A stretch of 64,000 nt of DNA from Helianthus annuus (GCF_002127325.2 NC_035434.2:152478289-152542288); one strand, 5' to 3'; counted from the first letter of the stretch, positions 11,306-23,605 are shown. Translations and numbers: made by a program. Notes: generated by a model from the sequence alone, not told the origin.

Positions 11306-11421
11306 CAGTCGAGGTGATTCGATAACAGTCAAGGTGATTTGACACAGTCGAGGTGATTCGACACAGTCGAGGTGATTCGACACAGTCGAGGGGATTCGAC
11401 ACAGTCGAGGGGATTCGACAC
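11306..11421. repeat. 20-bp tandem repeat in the solo LTR (CAGTCGAGGTGATTCGACA)
   Basis: Six consecutive near-identical units of about 20 bp occur with single-base variants (GGGGATT for GGTGATT). They are array-like but inside an LTR and not spaced like CRISPR. Confidence 0.85.
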
Positions 11422-12475
11422 TAATAATAGCCCACTTGGGTTGGGTACTCCCTATGTTTTCACATATATTAATGTCCTTGCAAAACATTAATTGATCTAT
11501 TCATAGACGCTTTACATACTTGTTTTCAAAGGAATCTCTCAAATGTTTACAAGTTTACTGGAACTCATACAAAACGCATGAACTCGCTCAACTTTTGTTG
11601 ACTTTTTAAAACTACATGTATTTCAGGAAACAAGTCTTGAGCCGGTGATACATGATTGGATGCAATGATTACCTTTCTTACGTCACACGCAACACGCTTC
11701 CGCAACTAGCAGGGTGTGACATTGATCTTCTGCATTTGGCCAAAAAAAAAAAACTAATTAGTTACCGTTTGTAGTAAAAGTTAATACATATTTAAGGTAG
11801 TGATTTATCCGTCATTCATATTACCTTCTGTGTAATCATTTTCGGGGTTTTGCACTGTCTTCTTGAGAGACATGAGGGCCCCGGCAATTTTTTTCTGTGG
11901 GGTATCAGGCACCAGCCATACCCTTGTTTTCCTGGAGTGAACAATTTTCTCATACCGTTGTATTAATTTCTAAACTTGCACATTGCGTGGATGAGCATTA
12001 AACAAAACGTCCAACTTTTTTTGTACCGTTATCTTTTTGGCTTCCATGACATCCAAATGTTTTTTAATAGATTCAATCTCATTCTACAAAGAAAGTTTTA
12101 AAAAACATTTTCGTAAGTGATGTTGAAAGAAGATAATTATTCTGAAACTGGTTATGATTAGTAATCTTACATTAAGAACTTCATCATTAACTCGTAACTC
12201 AGTTTTTCTAGAATCCCGTTTAACCACAGCAACTTCATGCAAGTTGCCTCTTCCAAAACCACCTGTTTTTATCTCCAATCTTTCTCTCTTTTTCAAATCG
12301 TTTTTATTCCAGAATACGATTGGGTTGATTGACTGGTCCACTTCAAATCCGGTGCATTTAACTCGGTCGACGTACAGCAGCTGTGTAATGAAAAAAAACA
12401 ATTGAAAGTGGTAAGATAACTAAACAAATGTTGTATAGCTATATTTTTTGTAAGTTTTCTTACAGAAAACACTTA

Positions 12476-13254
12476 CAGCCAAAAGTGTGAGTGGACCGGA
12501 AAATGGAGAATCAGGATCACACCTCTTCCATCCATCTTTACAAGATTTAATTTGCTGAATGACATAGGCACACCAATTAATTTTACTGAAATCCGTATGT
12601 CCAGTAAAACTTTTCAAAATCCACTCCTTCATTCGCCCATTTCTATTACACTCAACCATGACGGTTAAGAATAACATTAGGAAGTCTAGTTGGAAATTGA
12701 AACTATTGTCTTCATCACTTGTGTATATAGACTATGCCAGTTTTGTCGGTGCCACAAATCGTGCACGGTATCGTTTTCTCCATGCCATAACAGCAACATC
12801 AAGCTTCTCAGATGGTCTTACATTTTGCATGTTTATGCCTTTGTTAGGAATTCCAAGAAGGTCATGCACAGACTCAACATCAACATTTATTGACCCACAC
12901 GACATCTCGATAGCCATTTCTTCCGTGTTGAAATGATCCACAACATAGTGTGCAAGTTTTGCAGGTATGCTACTGATGTTGAAAGATAGCATCTTACCAA
13001 ACCCCATCCTCTTCACATCCTCTTGTTGATTACTGGTTAGAGACTTGATGCATTTGTACAATTGCATAGGCGCTGAACGTGTTTTTATTTTTGGACACTT
13101 ATTGCTTTTTGGTTGTTTCCCACTTCGCCTTAGCACCCGTTCATGTTTTTCTTTTTTTGTTTCCCTCACCACAGTTGCATGCTTCTGTGGCTCGACCGCA
13201 TCGCCTTTCTGACCCAAGGTGAAATCTCCAGCCATCTCTGAGTCGCTGTCGACT
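12476..13254 (-). CDS. N-terminal domain exon of the ULP1 gene
   Basis: The exon starts in phase 1 after a CTTAG acceptor and continues as VSVDSDSEMAGDF, then a basic region and a folded-looking region (GFGKMLSFNISSIPAKLAHY, VHDLLGIPNKG). This pattern resembles the plant-mobile-domain-like N-terminus of transposon ULP proteins, where a helical region ends in LGIP or LGLP plus Gly. A TAG at 12732-12734 interrupts the frame; the same frame stays open and family-like on both sides, so a single C-to-T change of a CAG is plausible. The exon ends at a GTAAGT donor. Confidence 0.65.
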
Positions 13255-13439
13255 GAAACTAAGACACCAACTGTCAGATATGATTTACATAATTTATAAA
13301 GGAAGGAAACAAGTTGTGTGTACATACCTATTAATTTCCTTTTCACAATTTTCTTTGTTTTGCTATCCGCCCGTGATTGTTGACCTGTAAATATAGATTT
13401 TATTAACAATTAGCATTAAAGTATTGAAACATATATTTA

Positions 13440-15480
13440 TTTAGATTCCTAAAGATCACGTCTAATACAGTTATGTACCTGCTCTAGTACGTGTTACTGG
13501 CCCGCCCGCATCGCCATCAGCTGGAATGTTTTTTACCAATTTCATGTACATAAATATTAGATATATAAAAAAATGTAACGAAGAAACGTATATAGAATAA
13601 AAAAACATACTTTTTTTCATTTTCTTCATGTTTTCCCCGGGGGTGTCCAAATCACTGTCTGGTGAAACTGAGACACCAACTTTGTTTTATTATTTATATA
13701 AAACATAATTATAAAACAAGCTAAAGAAAAAAAACGCTTGTACGTACTTATTAGCTTTCTTTTTTGCAACTTCTTTACCCGATCTGCTTGCTTACCTACA
13801 TTCGTACGAGTTTTATATAAATCGGAAACTATTAACAACCCTTTACAAAATATATGTCTTAACAATAAAAAGAAAAAAAGACTAATTTTAAAACTTTTTT
13901 ACCTCCTCTTGTTCGCGTTGCTGGCCCGCCCGTGTTAGCATCCGGTGTCACTATTTAGAACGCTTAATAATTAGTATTAAGGTATCGAAACATATATTTA
14001 TTTAGATTCATAAAGATCACATCTAAAACAGTTTTGTATATTCTCCATGTTTTTTTCGGTTGTGCCCACTCGAATCGTTGTCAACTTAGAATGTTTTTAC
14101 AAAGTGCAAGTACATAAATATTAGATTTTAAAAAAATGTAACAAAGAAACTTTTATACGTAAGAAAAAACATACCTTTTTGTATATTCTCCATGTTTTTT
14201 CCGGGTGTGTCCAAATCACTGTCTGTTGAAACTGAGACAACAAGTTTGTTTTATTATTTATTTCAAAACATAAATGTAAGACAAGTGAAAAAAAATGCTT
14301 GTACGTACTTATTAGCTTTCTTTTTTGCAACTTCTTTACCCGATCTGCTTGCTTACCTACATTCGTACGAGTTTTATGTAAATCGGAAACTATTAACAAC
14401 CCTTTACAAAATATATGTCTTAACAATAAAAAGAAAACAGACTAATTTTAAAACTTTTTTACCTCCTCTTGTTCGCGTTGCTGGCCCGCCCGTGTTAGCA
14501 TCCGGTGTCACTATTTAGAACGCTTAATAATTAGTATTAAGGTATCGAAACATATATTTATTTAGATTCATAAAGATCACATCTAAAACAGTTTTGTATA
14601 TTCTCCATGTTTTTTCCGGTTGTGCCCACTCGAATCGTTGTCAACTTAGAATGTTTTTACAAAGTGCAAGTACATAAATATTAGATTTTTAAAAAATGTA
14701 ACAAAGAAACTTTTATACGTAAGAAAAAACATACCTTTTTGTATATTCTCCATGTTTTTTCCCGGTGTGTCCAAATCACTGTCTGTTGAAACTGAGACAA
14801 CAAGTTTGTTTTATTATTTATTTCAAAACATAAATGTAAGACAAGTGAAAAAAACATGCTTGTACGTACTTATTAGCTTTCTTTTTTGCAACTTCTTTAC
14901 CCGATCTGCTTGCTTACCTACATTCGTACGAGTTTTATATAAATCGGAAACTATTAACAACCCTTTACAAAATATATGTCTTAACAATAAAAAGAAAAAA
15001 GACTAATTTTAAAACTTTTTTACCTCCTCTTGTTCGCGTTGCTGGCCCGCCCGTGTTAGCATCCGGTGTCACTATTTAGAACGCTTAATAATTAGTATTA
15101 AGGTATCGAAACATATATTTATTTAGATTCATAAAGATCACATCTAAAACAGTTTTGTATATTCTCCATGTTTTTTTCCGGTTGTGCCCACTCGAATCGT
15201 TGTCAACTTAGAATGTTTTTACAAAGTGCAAGTACATAAATATTAGATTTTAAAAAAATGTAACAAAGAAACTTTTATACGTAAGAAAAAACATACCTTT
15301 TTGTATATTCTCCATGTTTTTTCCCGGTGTGTCCAAATCACTGTCTGTTGAAACTGAGACAACAAGTTTGTTTTATTATTTATTTCAAAACATAAATGTA
15401 AGACAAGTGAAAAAAACATGCTTGTACGTACTTATTAGCTTTCTTTTTTGCAACTTCTTATCATGATGCGCTTGCTTATC
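13440..15480 (-). repeat. Tandem array of a three-exon cassette (period about 560 bp)
   Basis: A conserved landmark (ACCTTTTTGTATATTCTCCATG) starts near 14173, 14733 and 15295, and a diverged copy lies near 13611. The three right-hand units are almost identical; the left one is more diverged. Each unit carries three mini-exons on the minus strand: exon A of 48 nt (GKQADRVKKLQKRKLI), exon B of 57 nt (STDSDLDTPGKNMENIQK) and exon C of 48 nt (TPDANTGGPATRTRG). All three begin and end in phase 1, so each added unit adds 51 residues without a frame change. A single-copy A/B version at 13386-13250 (QQSRADSKTKKIVKRKLI; VSVDSDSE) is the likely ancestor. Confidence 0.85.
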
Positions 15481-15499
15481 GACAATCGGCGTACGACGA

Positions 15500-16930
15500 G
15501 TCTTTTTAGCTGCATTTTGTTAATTGTAAACAACATTAATAAACTAATATCTAATTTAATGCGCGTAAGCATAATTTATGAAAGGTTTTGTAATTATAAA
15601 CACCTGGGCTCATTTTTTCCTTGGATCTTTAGTTGTAACAGCGGATGACTGCAAACTATCACGTATCCCAACAAAGCATCAGTTCACACAACAGACGACC
15701 ATTCTTCGGACAATATTTATGCCATTTAGTTTTTATTATCCTCAGAATTCTTGATATTTTTTACTTATGATTTCTGATTATGTATTGATAAACCGCGAAT
15801 AACCGTTTTTTCTAATTACAGACTATTAGTGTAATTTATTTTCTCAATCAAATAAAAGCAAGAAACATATACTACAAAAAAATGCGATGTTCAATACTTT
15901 CAAACATAAACCCCAAAAAGTCAATTCCTTTTGTACATCGTTCAGTGTTACGACATATATCCACACCATAATTAAATGTTTTTTTCCCTTTTGTAACACC
16001 TTTAAAACCACACACAAACTCTAACCCTTATAAAAATATAGAAACAACATTAACAACAAATCATAAGCCTTTAAAAAAACAGAAACAACAAATCTATAGT
16101 TTTATCTACAACCGTATGTTTTTTTTAAACCCAAATGTGTATGAAACAACACCCAAACCTGTATATATAAAAGTCCGGATTCTACATAAACAAAGGCCTA
16201 AAAAATAATAAAAAAAAAACCTTCTTTTTACCCCCCCAAAACAAACCAGTTTAGTCGGCACCCAGGCTATGCAAATGGTAGAAATTTTTTTGGGAAGGAC
16301 CCCTGTCTTTTTAAGAAAACCCAGATGTTATTTCCAGAACACAATCCCGAAAAAGTCCATTCCTTTTACATCGTTCAGTGTTATGACGCACCAGACTAAA
16401 AAAACCAGGGCAAACTGTAACTCTAATTTACACTTACATAATCAAAAAGAAAGTAAAAACCTGAACCGACGCACCGGAACCCTAATTTTTTCGACGAACG
16501 TTCTTTTCTTCGGTGATTGTCGAAAATCTGCGTCGATTGTTCAATATCTTAACAGCTTTTTCACTCGATTTATGCTTTTTGTCTGCATATTGAGGGGGTT
16601 TGATGAAGATTACAAGAGACTCAGTGTTTCGGTGGTTGTTTTGAAGTTATCCGTTTGATGAAGATGAATGAGAGAGAGTGACTCTCCGGTGATTTTGGGG
16701 TTAATTTGAGAGGGTTTGTTGAAGACTATGAGAGAGAGAGAGAGTTTTAGGAAATTTTGAAGAATGTGAGGGGTTCTGAGTCTCCGGTGAGTTTTGGGTA
16801 TTTTGAAATTTTTGTAGACTGATATAGGTTTTTAGATTAGGGGGGTAATGATGTAGTTGATGTAAAGTTCTTACACCCATGCAGACTTTTGTTTGTTATA
16901 AGAGATTATATTACATCGCTTTCCCATATT
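15500..16930 (-). other. 5' region/leader of the ULP1 gene
   Basis: On the minus strand this is a CT-rich leader (runs of TCTCTC near 16730-16745 and 16665-16690) followed by AT-rich sequence. A short segment around AAAGTCCATTCC is duplicated near 15916 and 16350. No intact ORF is supported; the plus-strand 129-codon frame at 16269 looks like chance. Confidence 0.4.
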
Positions 16931-17089
16931 GCCCTTCATGTACCATTAATATATTAAAAAAATAGACAAAAGGGATTCAAAATCCAGCCATGACAAAATT
17001 AAATCACAGTCATCCATGAAGGTTAATCAATGGTCATTAATGGGTTTTCAGGGTTTAGTCAACTCAACTGGGTTTTCAATTTATCCTTG

Positions 17090-17204
<115 letters not shown>

Positions 17205-17442
17205 ATACATAATTAAAGAGTTAGTTAATTATGATTTTGGTGAGATATTAAAATTTTCAAAAAAAAAAAAAAAAAACAGATACACAAAGAGTTAATTATG
17301 ATTTTTCATCGGTACACAATTGGATAAATTTGGTTATAAACTATTAATAAGCTCCAACGATGATAAATTCTTTCAAACTTGTAGCAAATGTAAATAAAAA
17401 AATAAAAGGGTTACTTGTATTTAGTTTAAATGTTGAGGGAGG

Positions 17443-17883
17443 AGGTGCAACAAAAAAAATAAGAAAATGGGATTACATTTAGGAGCAGGTGATTCTATTT
17501 ACACTATATGCAATTAATAAACTTAAGTTTGTGTTTTTCTTTTATAGCTTCCAAAATATAATGTTTTATTAGAAAACAAATACGGTTTTGTGATGTAGTT
17601 ATTTTTATCTACGTTTAGATATAATTTTATAAAAACGGAATATAAAATTTTATAACGACTTATTAAACGTTGTATTTGATACGGCTCCGTTTTTTGTAAA
17701 ATTTATATCAAAACGTAGATAAAAATAAGTACATCACAAAACCATATTCGTTTTTTTATAAAACATTATATATCGGAAGTTATAAAATAACAATACAAAT
17801 TTGAATCTTTTAATGTCACATTACCTAGTGTAAATAATAAAAAATTTGATGTAAATAGTAGGTCCCGTTTAGTAGCACCTTTT
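17443..17883. mobile_element. Foldback MITE, about 440 bp
   Basis: The arms are complementary: GGTTTTGTGATGTAG with TTATTTTTATCTACGTTT on the left, and their reverse complement (AAACGTAGATAAAAATAAG, then TACATCACAAAACC) on the right, extending outward to AGGTGCAAC / GTAGCACCT. The arms total roughly 190 bp. No exact target duplication was fixed, so the limits are approximate. Confidence 0.65.
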
Positions 17884-18023
17884 TTAGAAAATGAAAATTA
17901 AGTTTGATGTATAACATGCTCAAGTCTATGGCAAATATTATTTTTTGTTGTTTCAAAGTGTGATATTTTTTAAGGCGATATATCTACATACGCCTGTATC
18001 AAGCGTTATTTTGGCTTCAAAGT

Positions 18024-18650
18024 TAGGGTTGTAAATGAACAAACGTTCAGGAACACAGTTCATGAACTATTTGGCGGGAAGTTCGTTTAATAAATGAACA
18101 AACACAATGATAAGTTAAACAAACGAATATGAACAGAGGTTGCGTTCGTTCGATTATGTTCGTGAACGTTCGATAATGATAATGTTCATTTATGTACGCT
18201 CATTTATGTTTATTTGTGTTCGTTCATTCAAAACTTTTTTTATGTTATATTTTTATTTTATTGGTTCTTTTATAAAATTTGAAAACATAGTTATACTATA
18301 CGCCTCCGCCAACATCTCTCATTTGATCATTTCATTTTCAAGTTGTGTTAAAGCTTGGCAAACTTATTAATTTTTTTTAAGTATATATTTATTTTTGGTG
18401 GATTATTAATAATATTTCTGATGAAAAATGCAAATTGTATTTTTAAATGAATATATATAACGTTCGTTTGTGTTCATGGATTTTTGTTTGTGTTCATCTG
18501 CGTTCGTCTAGGTTCGGTAAGTGTTTATAAACATAATTATTTCCTTAATAAACAAACATGAATGAGAAATCTTATTTGCTAAGCGTTCGTGAGCATGTTC
18601 ATTTCTTAATAAACGAAAACATACGAACAATCTGTTCGATTTACAACCTA
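18024..18650. mobile_element. hAT-like non-autonomous element
   Basis: The ends are TAGGGTTGTAAATGAAC and its near-inverse TTCGATTTACAACCTA, flanked by 8-bp target duplications TTCAAAGT / TTCAAAAT (7 of 8). The interior is filled with GTTCATGAACGTTCGT-like subterminal repeats, typical of hAT MITEs. Confidence 0.75.
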
Positions 18651-18788
18651 TTCAAAATACATTCAATTTGTATATGTTTGCAAAATGTGATGATTTTTTT
18701 AAATAATCACCTCATGTAATCTAAAAATAAAAGTAAATAGGGTTATTTACTTATTGTATTTAAATAACTTAAACTTTCATCAATTGGC

Positions 18789-19063
18789 GACGTCACTCCC
18801 AACTTTCAACTTATTTTCCTCTGCCAGACCCAAATTACCTTAACCAAGTTAGTTTTTTTTATTGATGTTGCACTTGTTTCGTGATGTGGCTCTTTCTTTA
18901 CTGACACGACATCAGATGTGACACTTATTTAGTGACGTGACATTTAAGGTGGCTTTTTGATGACGTGGCACGATGTTTAGTGACGTGACATCTGAGATCA
19001 CCTAAATGGGTTAGGGTTCAGTTAGTTTGGGAGTGACAGATGAAAATAAGTTGAAAGTTGAGA
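18789..19063. repeat. Inverted repeat pair
   Basis: CACTCCCAACTTTCAACTTATTTT at about 18795 is mirrored by AAAATAAGTTGAAAGTTG at about 19045. The interior has repeated GACGTGACAT-type words. This is probably a degenerate MITE. Confidence 0.55.
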
Positions 19064-19129
19064 GTTGCGTGGTACAATTCATAAGCTGAAAGTGTTATCG
19101 TCCAAATGGTAAAAGTTATGATTATTAAA

Positions 19130-19390
19130 AGGGTTATTGGATCTGATCACCCCCAACTATTCGCGTTTGGCCGCTGGCACTCTCAACTTTGACTTTGGCT
19201 CACACCACTCCCAACTTAACACATTGTTTGTCATGACACCCCTTCGTTAAATAAACACTAACTGGGTTAGAAAAATTAGCCTACGTGTCAATATAATCCA
19301 ACATGGCAAATGTGACGTGTAATGTAAACCTCTTTCACCATCTTTAAAACCAAATGCCAATAATTGGGTATGATTAAATCCAATAACCCT
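19130..19390. mobile_element. Small MITE
   Basis: The ends AGGGTTATTGGAT and ATCCAATAACCCT are inverted copies; the flanks TTATTAAA / TATTTAAA are a possible imperfect 8-bp target duplication. Confidence 0.55.
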
Positions 19391-20269
19391 TATTTAAATC
19401 CAATATTTTCTTTTAAGATATTACTTACTAAACTAACCTTAAAGCTTTGAACAGTTTACGAAATTGTACCATGTCTAGATTTAAAAGATTGAAAATCTTT
19501 AGTTGGTTCTATTTATGTTAATTAAATTACAAAAAAGTTATGTATATAAAAACTTTACACAACAGTGTAACACCCCGCATTTCCAAAGTCAAAGTACAAG
19601 TCAAAGGAAGAAAAGATTGCTAACTGCGATCTGTCACTCCTTGCTTAATTACTTATTGTACTTCTTGACTTGTAATCGAATCCTTTAAATTGTGTACTTT
19701 AGTTGTATTATGTGGAGTATCTGTTAATAATGAAAGTTTATCGCTAATCGACTTATCGCAATCTCTAACGCATCGCAACTCGAATTATGTGTTCTGGATA
19801 TTGTTTTACGTGTGTGTGTTAATTAAGTGTTACTTGTGCATGTTTAATTATGTTTTGTGGTGATTAATCGAAAACGCAATCGCAACTCTATCGCAACGCA
19901 ATCTCATCGCAAACTCGAGATGCAAGGTTACTTATGTTGTTGTATGTTAGTTAGGATATTTGTGTAATTACTGTGTAATACTATCGCATCGCTTACTCAC
20001 AACGCACGAAACGAAACGCCGAAAACCCAAAATGCACCCGCCATCCGATCGAATGACCATTCGATCGAATGGTCATCCGTTCGGATGACCATCCGATCGG
20101 ATGGCCATCCGATCGAACCTCACTTCGATCCCACCTCTGCACCGCATCCCCTTTTGGAATCCTATAAATAGCACCTGTCACATCACAAACAGTGATGTGA
20201 CAGCTCTGGTGCGACCCTTCGACTTCCAGCCCTTATTTCTCTCGATTTCTTACGATTCTTGTAAGTTTT

Positions 20270-20756
20270 TGATGCGGGCCCAAGTGTGGAAGAGTGGGCC
20301 ATCTTGTATTTGGAGGCCCAAGATCGCGTAACAAAAGGGGCTTCACTAAAATGGCTCTAACTTGGGCTACGGGGGTCCGTTTCGGGCATGCGACCAGGCG
20401 AAACGAACGTGAGAACGAGCTCTATCTTGATGCAAACCGCCTGGGTCATCGTCCGGGCCGAAAAACGCTTATTTCCATGAGTTATTTTATGTTTTGTGTT
20501 TTTTAGTGGGTTTTTTGGACTTTTATTTTGTTCTAGTTTTTGGCCCAAGTGTGTTTTAGGCCCATTTTCGAATTTCGGTCTCTATTTATATGTTGCTAAA
20601 GCTAATGAAAAGTTCAGACTTGAATTTTGACACAATCAGTTTTTTCACTTCAAATTCCGTGCCTTTTGGGTGGAATCTTGGGGGTTGGGGAAGAACACAC
20701 GGGTATTCTTAGAATCAACGTGTTCAATCTTCGTTTCCGTATCACACGCTACATTA
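20270..20756. mobile_element. 487-bp insertion in the left LTR only
   Basis: The two LTRs match up to GTAAGTTTT and resume at TTTTCCACT; the left one has 487 extra bases starting TGATGCGGGCCC with a TATTTATA box. The ends (TG at left, TA at right, flanks GTTTT/TTTTT) suggest a solo copia-type LTR with a mutated end. It was acquired after the parent element integrated. Confidence 0.55.
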
Positions 20757-22447
20757 TTTTTCCACTCAAATCTTGTACATCTAACATCTACACACACACA
20801 CACACTTCTTCATCATTTTCACCTTTGAATCTTAACTTTTCACCATGAAATCAGTCGATTTGAGGTGTTCTAGGATGATGTCATCATGGGGTTCTTATGA
20901 ACTTCAAGTTTTGGCCTCATTCCACCAAGAACAACTCAGATCGAAGAGATTTCAACACATTCAAACACTGATTTTGCAATAAATCTAAACATTTTCAAGA
21001 TTAGAAGGATTGAAAGATGTTTTCATAACTTTCTTTCAACTCTTTTACACTCTTGCACTCAAAACTGATAGAATCGGAGCTCATTCAGGCTTTTCACTTT
21101 TTCCTTAGTGATGTGTCGGTCTGAGATCCGGTTCCTATCAACGAGATAACCGACTTAGCGGGTTGAACATGAATAACCGCTAGGAACAGTTAGCTGATCG
21201 GGCTGGGGTGATTCCCACCTCGACCGGATGACTCGGACCTGATGAGTTCCCGTTCTTTAACACGTTGTTATACCGTCTCGATCAAACCTCAAACTTTCAA
21301 ACTTGACAAATTTCAAAACGAGCAAGTCGCTAAACGGACTGCCGTCCGATCGGATTGCCATCCGATCAAACGACACTCCGATCGGTGGACATTTGGTTTC
21401 CAACACTTAAACTTTTTACAATTTTCAAAGATCATCAGTCTCTAACGGATTGCTATCCGATCGGTAGACCATCCGATCGAATGACAATCCTGCTGTGAAC
21501 TTGTTCTCTGAGAACTGTCTCGCCAAACGGATCGCCATCCAATCGAATGACCGTTCGACCGGACGACCTGAAAGGTAGAGATACTTCTTTGTTTTTAAAA
21601 TGCTACAACGAAAACTTCAAAGCCATCATACACAAACACATCTCTCCCAAACAAAGGACAATCCGACCGGATGGCCATCTGTCTGGATGACCATCCGACC
21701 GGATGGCCCTTCGTCACTTGGTTCACTTGCAACATTTTACGCGCCGTTCATCGCTTATGCTATCATTAACTGTTCAGGCTAAATTCTCAGCGCTCCCTTC
21801 AATCCAAGAGAGTGTTTGTTTACTAAACACGATCTGTGAGTATACTCGATCCGTTTTTGCTTTATGCACTTTTGGGTGTTACATACGTTACTTATACTAA
21901 ATCACATCGATCACACAACGCAAACATTTTTTATACGCTAACCGCCCTCGCATGTTATACGTGTTACTCGATGAATGCTTGTATGTTATGTTTACACAGT
22001 GATTGTTGCCTGACATCTTAGCAATGATAGTACTATAGTTTGGACACAGCACCTGTCATGGACAGGGGTTGTTAAGGGCTTTTCTTCACGTGTCACAGTG
22101 GTGATATGTGTTGCGCATTCTACAACTCGCAGTCACGTCTGTGCATATTTCATTTTTGATAACCTACTAGCTTCACTTTTCTACATGTTACATGCTGGTT
22201 ATGCGTAAACGTTTTCGCTATCTATTATACTATTAAACTCGTATGCTCACCTTTACACTATGTGTATTGACCTCTATTTTAACGTATGTGACAGGTGTTT
22301 GAGATGCTAGGATGCTTGCTATGTGGAATCAACGTAGGAAGAGTCTAGAAGCAAACAATTTAAATTCTGAGTTGTTGGAACAACTTTTATTTGTCTTTGA
22401 GAACTATTGTCTGTAATAACTGTGTTACTTATTATGTCATGGTATAG

Positions 22448-22514
22448 CCAATGATCTCTAGATCAAGTGGTGGAGGGCTTGTATTTCTCTTGGGAGATGC
22501 AAGTTCTTGTGAAT
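22448..22514 (+). mobile_element. SINE, 5' part (left LTR copy)
   Basis: It is preceded by TTATGTCATGGTATAG and matches the first 67 bases of the SINE at 25817, then is cut where box B would be. The same position in both LTRs means the SINE was already in the parent LTR. Confidence 0.7.
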
Positions 22515-23053
22515 AGTCGAATCACTTTGGGTAGTCGATGTCTCGCACCCAGACAATCTATTCTCGATTTTATGTGTTTCAATTCTGGATTTCGCCGCCG
22601 CTGACTATGTGATTTATCGCTTTTATGTGGGCTCTTATGTGTTTTATATGGTTTTATCTGTTTATGTGTTTCGATTTTTGGTAATTTCTACACTCTTCGC
22701 TTTCCGCTTTGATTAACACGCACATCTCGCACTACCGTTTATCTCAAAACGCCAACAAATCGCAAGCTATGTTACTCGCTAATCGCATTCGCAACTCTCG
22801 ATCGCTTACGTAGCTATGAAGAATAGGTGAATACGTGCAATATATATGGGTGAATACGTGCAAAATATAATGTGTCCTCATGTGTTTAGGTGCTCTACGT
22901 GCCTATGTGTTTACATGCCTCTGTGGATTATGTGCCTACTTGATTATGTGCTTACGTGCAGACATGTTACTGAGCTTTAGTAGTGTTAAGTACGTTGTGA
23001 GGTGAGATTCGACATATAGTGTCTGAATCCTATGGCGATGTCTGTTGCAGACA

Positions 23054-23605
23054 ATGTCGTCATTTGGATCGCATACCGCTCGCTCCGCACGTCGTAACCA
23101 CGAGGACAAATGTATCGCTGCTCTAGTCGCTAAGCAGATGGCTAAGGTCATTCTGCAGATTGTCAGCGAGCTGAATGAAAACACTAGCAAGTCCTCTGAC
23201 GAGTCCAGGACTGATTCCCCTCACACTACTTTTAGCTTCAAGCAGTTTAAAGCCTGCGGCCCCAAAGAATTCACCGGAAAAGACGGGCCTACTGCCATGT
23301 TTCAATGGTTTGATTCTATCGAAGTCACCCTACGCCAAAGCTGTTGTCCTGATAATCTCCGCACTATTAACGCCACTGGCGTTTTCCAGTCCAGGGCCCT
23401 GGACTGGTGGACTGCCGAGAGAAACAAGCGTGGAAATGATGCAGCCTATGGGCTTACGTGGGATGAGTTGAAGGACATCATGATGAAAGAGTTATGCCCT
23501 CCCCACGAGCTTCAGAAGCTGGAGGACGAGTTCTGGCACATCAAGCAAGAGGGTGGCGACAACGCTAGATTAACTGCCCGCATCAAACAGTTGACTTGTA
23601 ATTGA
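23054..23605 (+). pseudogene. Ty3/gypsy gag, 5' fragment
   Basis: The ATG at 23054 opens a 183-residue frame. It has the retrotransposon gag core: FKQFKACGPKEFTGKDGP, AMFQWFDSIE, then ALDWWTAERNKRG and LEDEFWHIKQEGGDNARL. This capsid region coats element RNA in particles. The frame runs into LTR sequence at RIKQL, where the rest of gag and all of pol have been deleted, so the last few residues are not gag. A frame start a few codons upstream is a non-ATG extension. Confidence 0.8.

Larger units (their letters stand above)
7940..11721. mobile_element. 3.8-kb solo LTR inserted in an exon of the ULP1 gene
   Basis: It begins TGTGACAAATGG, ends GGGTGTGACA, and is flanked by a perfect 5-bp target duplication TTGAT (7935-7939 and 11722-11726). 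It holds no protein-coding region and no second LTR copy, so it is read as a solo LTR left by LTR-LTR recombination. The size would fit a long-LTR Ty3/gypsy family. It contains two clusters of short internal repeats. Removing it and one TSD restores an open exon (DQDNAATAAEVANID) of the ULP1 gene. Small ORFs inside are random. Confidence 0.75.
5525..15500 (-). pseudogene. ULP1 (C48)-type protease gene of the MULE, many exons, probably inactive
   Basis: Readable GT-AG exons run right to left: amplified mini-exons (15.5-13.3 kb); a long exon (about 13254-12476) with a plant-mobile-domain-like N-terminal region; 12381-12172 (LLYVDRVKC); about 12085-11825; an exon split by a solo LTR at 11726/7939; then Glu/Lys-rich exons near 7676-7570, 7396-7318, 7212-7130 and 7035-6855; short ones near 6690-6630 and 6531-6351; and the two ULP exons 6187-5921 and 5836-5525. 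ULP1 enzymes cleave SUMO from targets or process its precursor. Defects: TAG at 12732-12734 and at 11970-11972 in frame, a 3.8-kb insertion, and loss of two expected catalytic residues. Small internal exon borders are approximate. Confidence 0.75.
1..16930. mobile_element. Kaonashi-type Mutator-like element (left end outside window)
   Basis: A FAR1-like MULE transposase C-terminus (plus strand), several small genes and a long minus-strand ULP1-type protease gene sit together. Kaonashi MULEs are known to carry ULP1 (C48 peptidase) genes beside a MURA/FAR1-like transposase, so I read this stretch as one element. No terminal inverted repeat was identified. The right limit is placed just beyond the CT-rich leader of the ULP1 gene and is approximate; the left limit lies outside. 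A 3.8-kb solo LTR (7940-11721) is a later insertion. Alternative: an old cluster of unrelated gene fragments. Confidence 0.55.
19566..22514 (+). repeat. Left (5') LTR, 3' end deleted
   Basis: It aligns over its length with 23590-26242 apart from a 487-bp insertion at 20270-20756. It contains runs of ATCCGATCGAATG-type words (20040-20110, 21340-21560). Similarity stops inside the SINE at about 22514; the true 3' end of the LTR and the primer-binding site are missing. Confidence 0.7.

Noticed and set aside
11306..11421. CRISPR-like direct repeats
   Set aside because: The units are head to tail without unique spacers and lie in a plant LTR; there are no cas genes.
13626..15006. Several frames of 66-108 codons in the tandem array
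   Set aside because: They read through introns of the exon cassette; the real coding parts are the short phase-1 exons.
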